From NCBI GenBank assembly GCA_016840025.1, contig JAEOTF010000307.1, positions 1 to 20,928 of the forward strand: a stretch of 20,928 nucleotides of DNA, read 5' to 3'. Source of the DNA: Candidatus Hodarchaeota archaeon. GTDB lineage: Archaea; Asgardarchaeota; Heimdallarchaeia; Hodarchaeales; YT1-039. Made by a program: the position numbers and the translations under genes. Under the pieces are notes generated by a model. That model worked only from the letters and a program-made list of their open reading frames with translations. It had not been told where the DNA came from and made no database searches. Shown one piece after another: positions 20,205 through 20,928 of this stretch. Numbering within the stretch: the first letter of the stretch is position 1; the number at the start of each line of letters is the position of its first letter.

Positions 20205-20928
20205 ATGAAAGCTACAAAAATTGTTTGCACGATTGGACCAGCTTCACAAGATGAAAAATCATTAAAGCAACTTGTTAGTGCGGGTATGGATGTAACACGA
20301 TTAAATTTCTCTCATGGAACACATGAGCAACATAAAGAAGTTTTTGAAAGAATTAGACAGGTTGCACCCAATGTTGCAATTCTAATTGACCTTTGTGGCC
20401 CTAAAATCCGCACAGGGCCTGTGACCGAACCTTTCAATTTGAATATTGGTGATGAATTAATTATCACTAATGAAGATGTTGTAGGAAACGAGGAAAGCAA
20501 GCGTGTAGGTGTGAACTATGCGAAACTCCCCTCGGAAGTTAGCTCTGGGGATATTATCCATATTGCTGATGGGATTATTCGTTTAAAAGTACGAGAAAAT
20601 ACAAGCACAGACATTAAATGTGAGGTAGAAGCAGGTGGTCTTCTTTCAAGTAAGAAGGGAATAAATTGTTCTTCTACTAAACTATCATTGTATGCCCCTA
20701 CTGAGAAAGACATTGCAGATATCCAGTTTGGTATGGAATTAAAAACAGATTTCTTCGCAATTTCCTTTGTTCGTCGGATACAAGACGTTATGAAAGTTAA
20801 GCAGCTCTTCTTCGAGAAAGATATCAATTTCCCCATTATTAGTAAAATTGAGCATCCCGAAGCTCTCGATAATTTCGATGAAATTCTCGAAGTATCCGAT
20901 GCAATTATGATTGCCCGAGGAGATCTTG
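20205..20928 (+). CDS. pyk: Pyruvate kinase, N-terminal 241 codons (cut by window end)
   Basis: Converts phosphoenolpyruvate and ADP to pyruvate and ATP in glycolysis. Visible family motifs in order: K-I-V-C-T-I-G-P-A-S at the N-terminus, M-D-V-T-R-L-N-F-S-H-G (substrate and K+ site residues Arg32, Asn34, Ser36), D-L-C-G-P-K-I-R-T-G (62-71), the B domain from about 72 to 168, A-P-T-E-K-D, D-F-F-A-I-S-F-V-R, and I-S-K-I-E-H-P-E-A-L with the catalytic Lys214, followed by I-M-I-A-R-G-D-L at the window end. The ATG at 20205 follows AAGGATGGAGA, a good ribosome-binding site. No stop or frameshift is seen. The upstream gap to 20035 should hold its promoter. Confidence 0.95.
   Translation, partial: MKATKIVCTIGPASQDEKSLKQLVSAGMDVTRLNFSHGTHEQHKEVFERIRQVAPNVAILIDLCGPKIRTGPVTEPFNLNIGDELIITNEDVVGNEESKRVGVNYAKLPSEVSSGDIIHIADGIIRLKVRENTSTDIKCEVEAGGLLSSKKGINCSSTKLSLYAPTEKDIADIQFGMELKTDFFAISFVRRIQDVMKVKQLFFEKDINFPIISKIEHPEALDNFDEILEVSDAIMIARGDL

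Overview
The window looks like an AT-rich archaeal chromosome segment, most likely from an Asgard archaeon (Heimdall/Loki-type). The strongest argument is a ubiquitin-type conjugation cluster on the minus strand (5435-11849): two ubiquitin-like modifiers, an E1 with a C-terminal ubiquitin-fold domain, an E2 with HPN and a catalytic Cys, an Rpn11-like JAMM protease and a membrane-anchored RING-like protein. Archaeal TATA-like boxes, GGAGGT/GGTGA ribosome-binding sites, TTG/GTG starts and a UPF0200-type kinase agree. The exact lineage is inference; an Aigarchaeota-like source is not formally excluded.

Layout. 1-489: 3' end of an IS200/IS605-type tnpB with its hairpin right end. 504-2819: TPR protein and UPF0200-like nucleotide kinase, probably cotranscribed. 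3163-4464: alkaline-phosphatase/phosphodiesterase superfamily enzyme, convergent with an ACT-domain protein (4490-5236). 5435-11849: the ubiquitin cluster, transcribed leftward in the order Ub-like 1, Ub-like 2, E1, E2, JAMM, six-TM RING protein, second six-TM protein, Lys/Pro-rich disordered protein. The E1, E2, JAMM and membrane genes are 3-27 bp apart, and E2 has a Shine-Dalgarno inside the end of E1. 12009-13299: a tandem RHH-like protein divergent from Ub-like 1, an unknown 95-aa protein and a 44-aa zinc-ribbon protein.

13596-20035 is an accessory region rich in broken genes. It holds a degraded gene with six tandem helix-turn-helix repeats followed by a PD-(D/E)xK-like nuclease domain; a convergent D12-class adenine methyltransferase; a secreted beta-helix protein split by a one-base frameshift; and a HAD-like gene split by an IS1341-type element whose TnpB carries two N-terminal AbrB/SpoVT domains. 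Removing 17942-19906 restores the HAD-like reading frame exactly, which fixes the element ends. The window ends in the first 241 codons of pyruvate kinase (20205 onward).

How it may work together: both modifiers already end in ...S-T-A-G at the position of ubiquitin Gly76, so they need no C-terminal trimming and carry Ala-Gly instead of Gly-Gly. E1, E2 and the RING protein form a plausible relay ending at the membrane, the JAMM enzyme would remove the modifier, and the RING protein and the next gene share the same six-TM module. I regard this membrane-tethered ubiquitin-like pathway as the most interesting system here. The AbrB-TnpB element and the hexa-HTH nuclease/methyltransferase pair come next.
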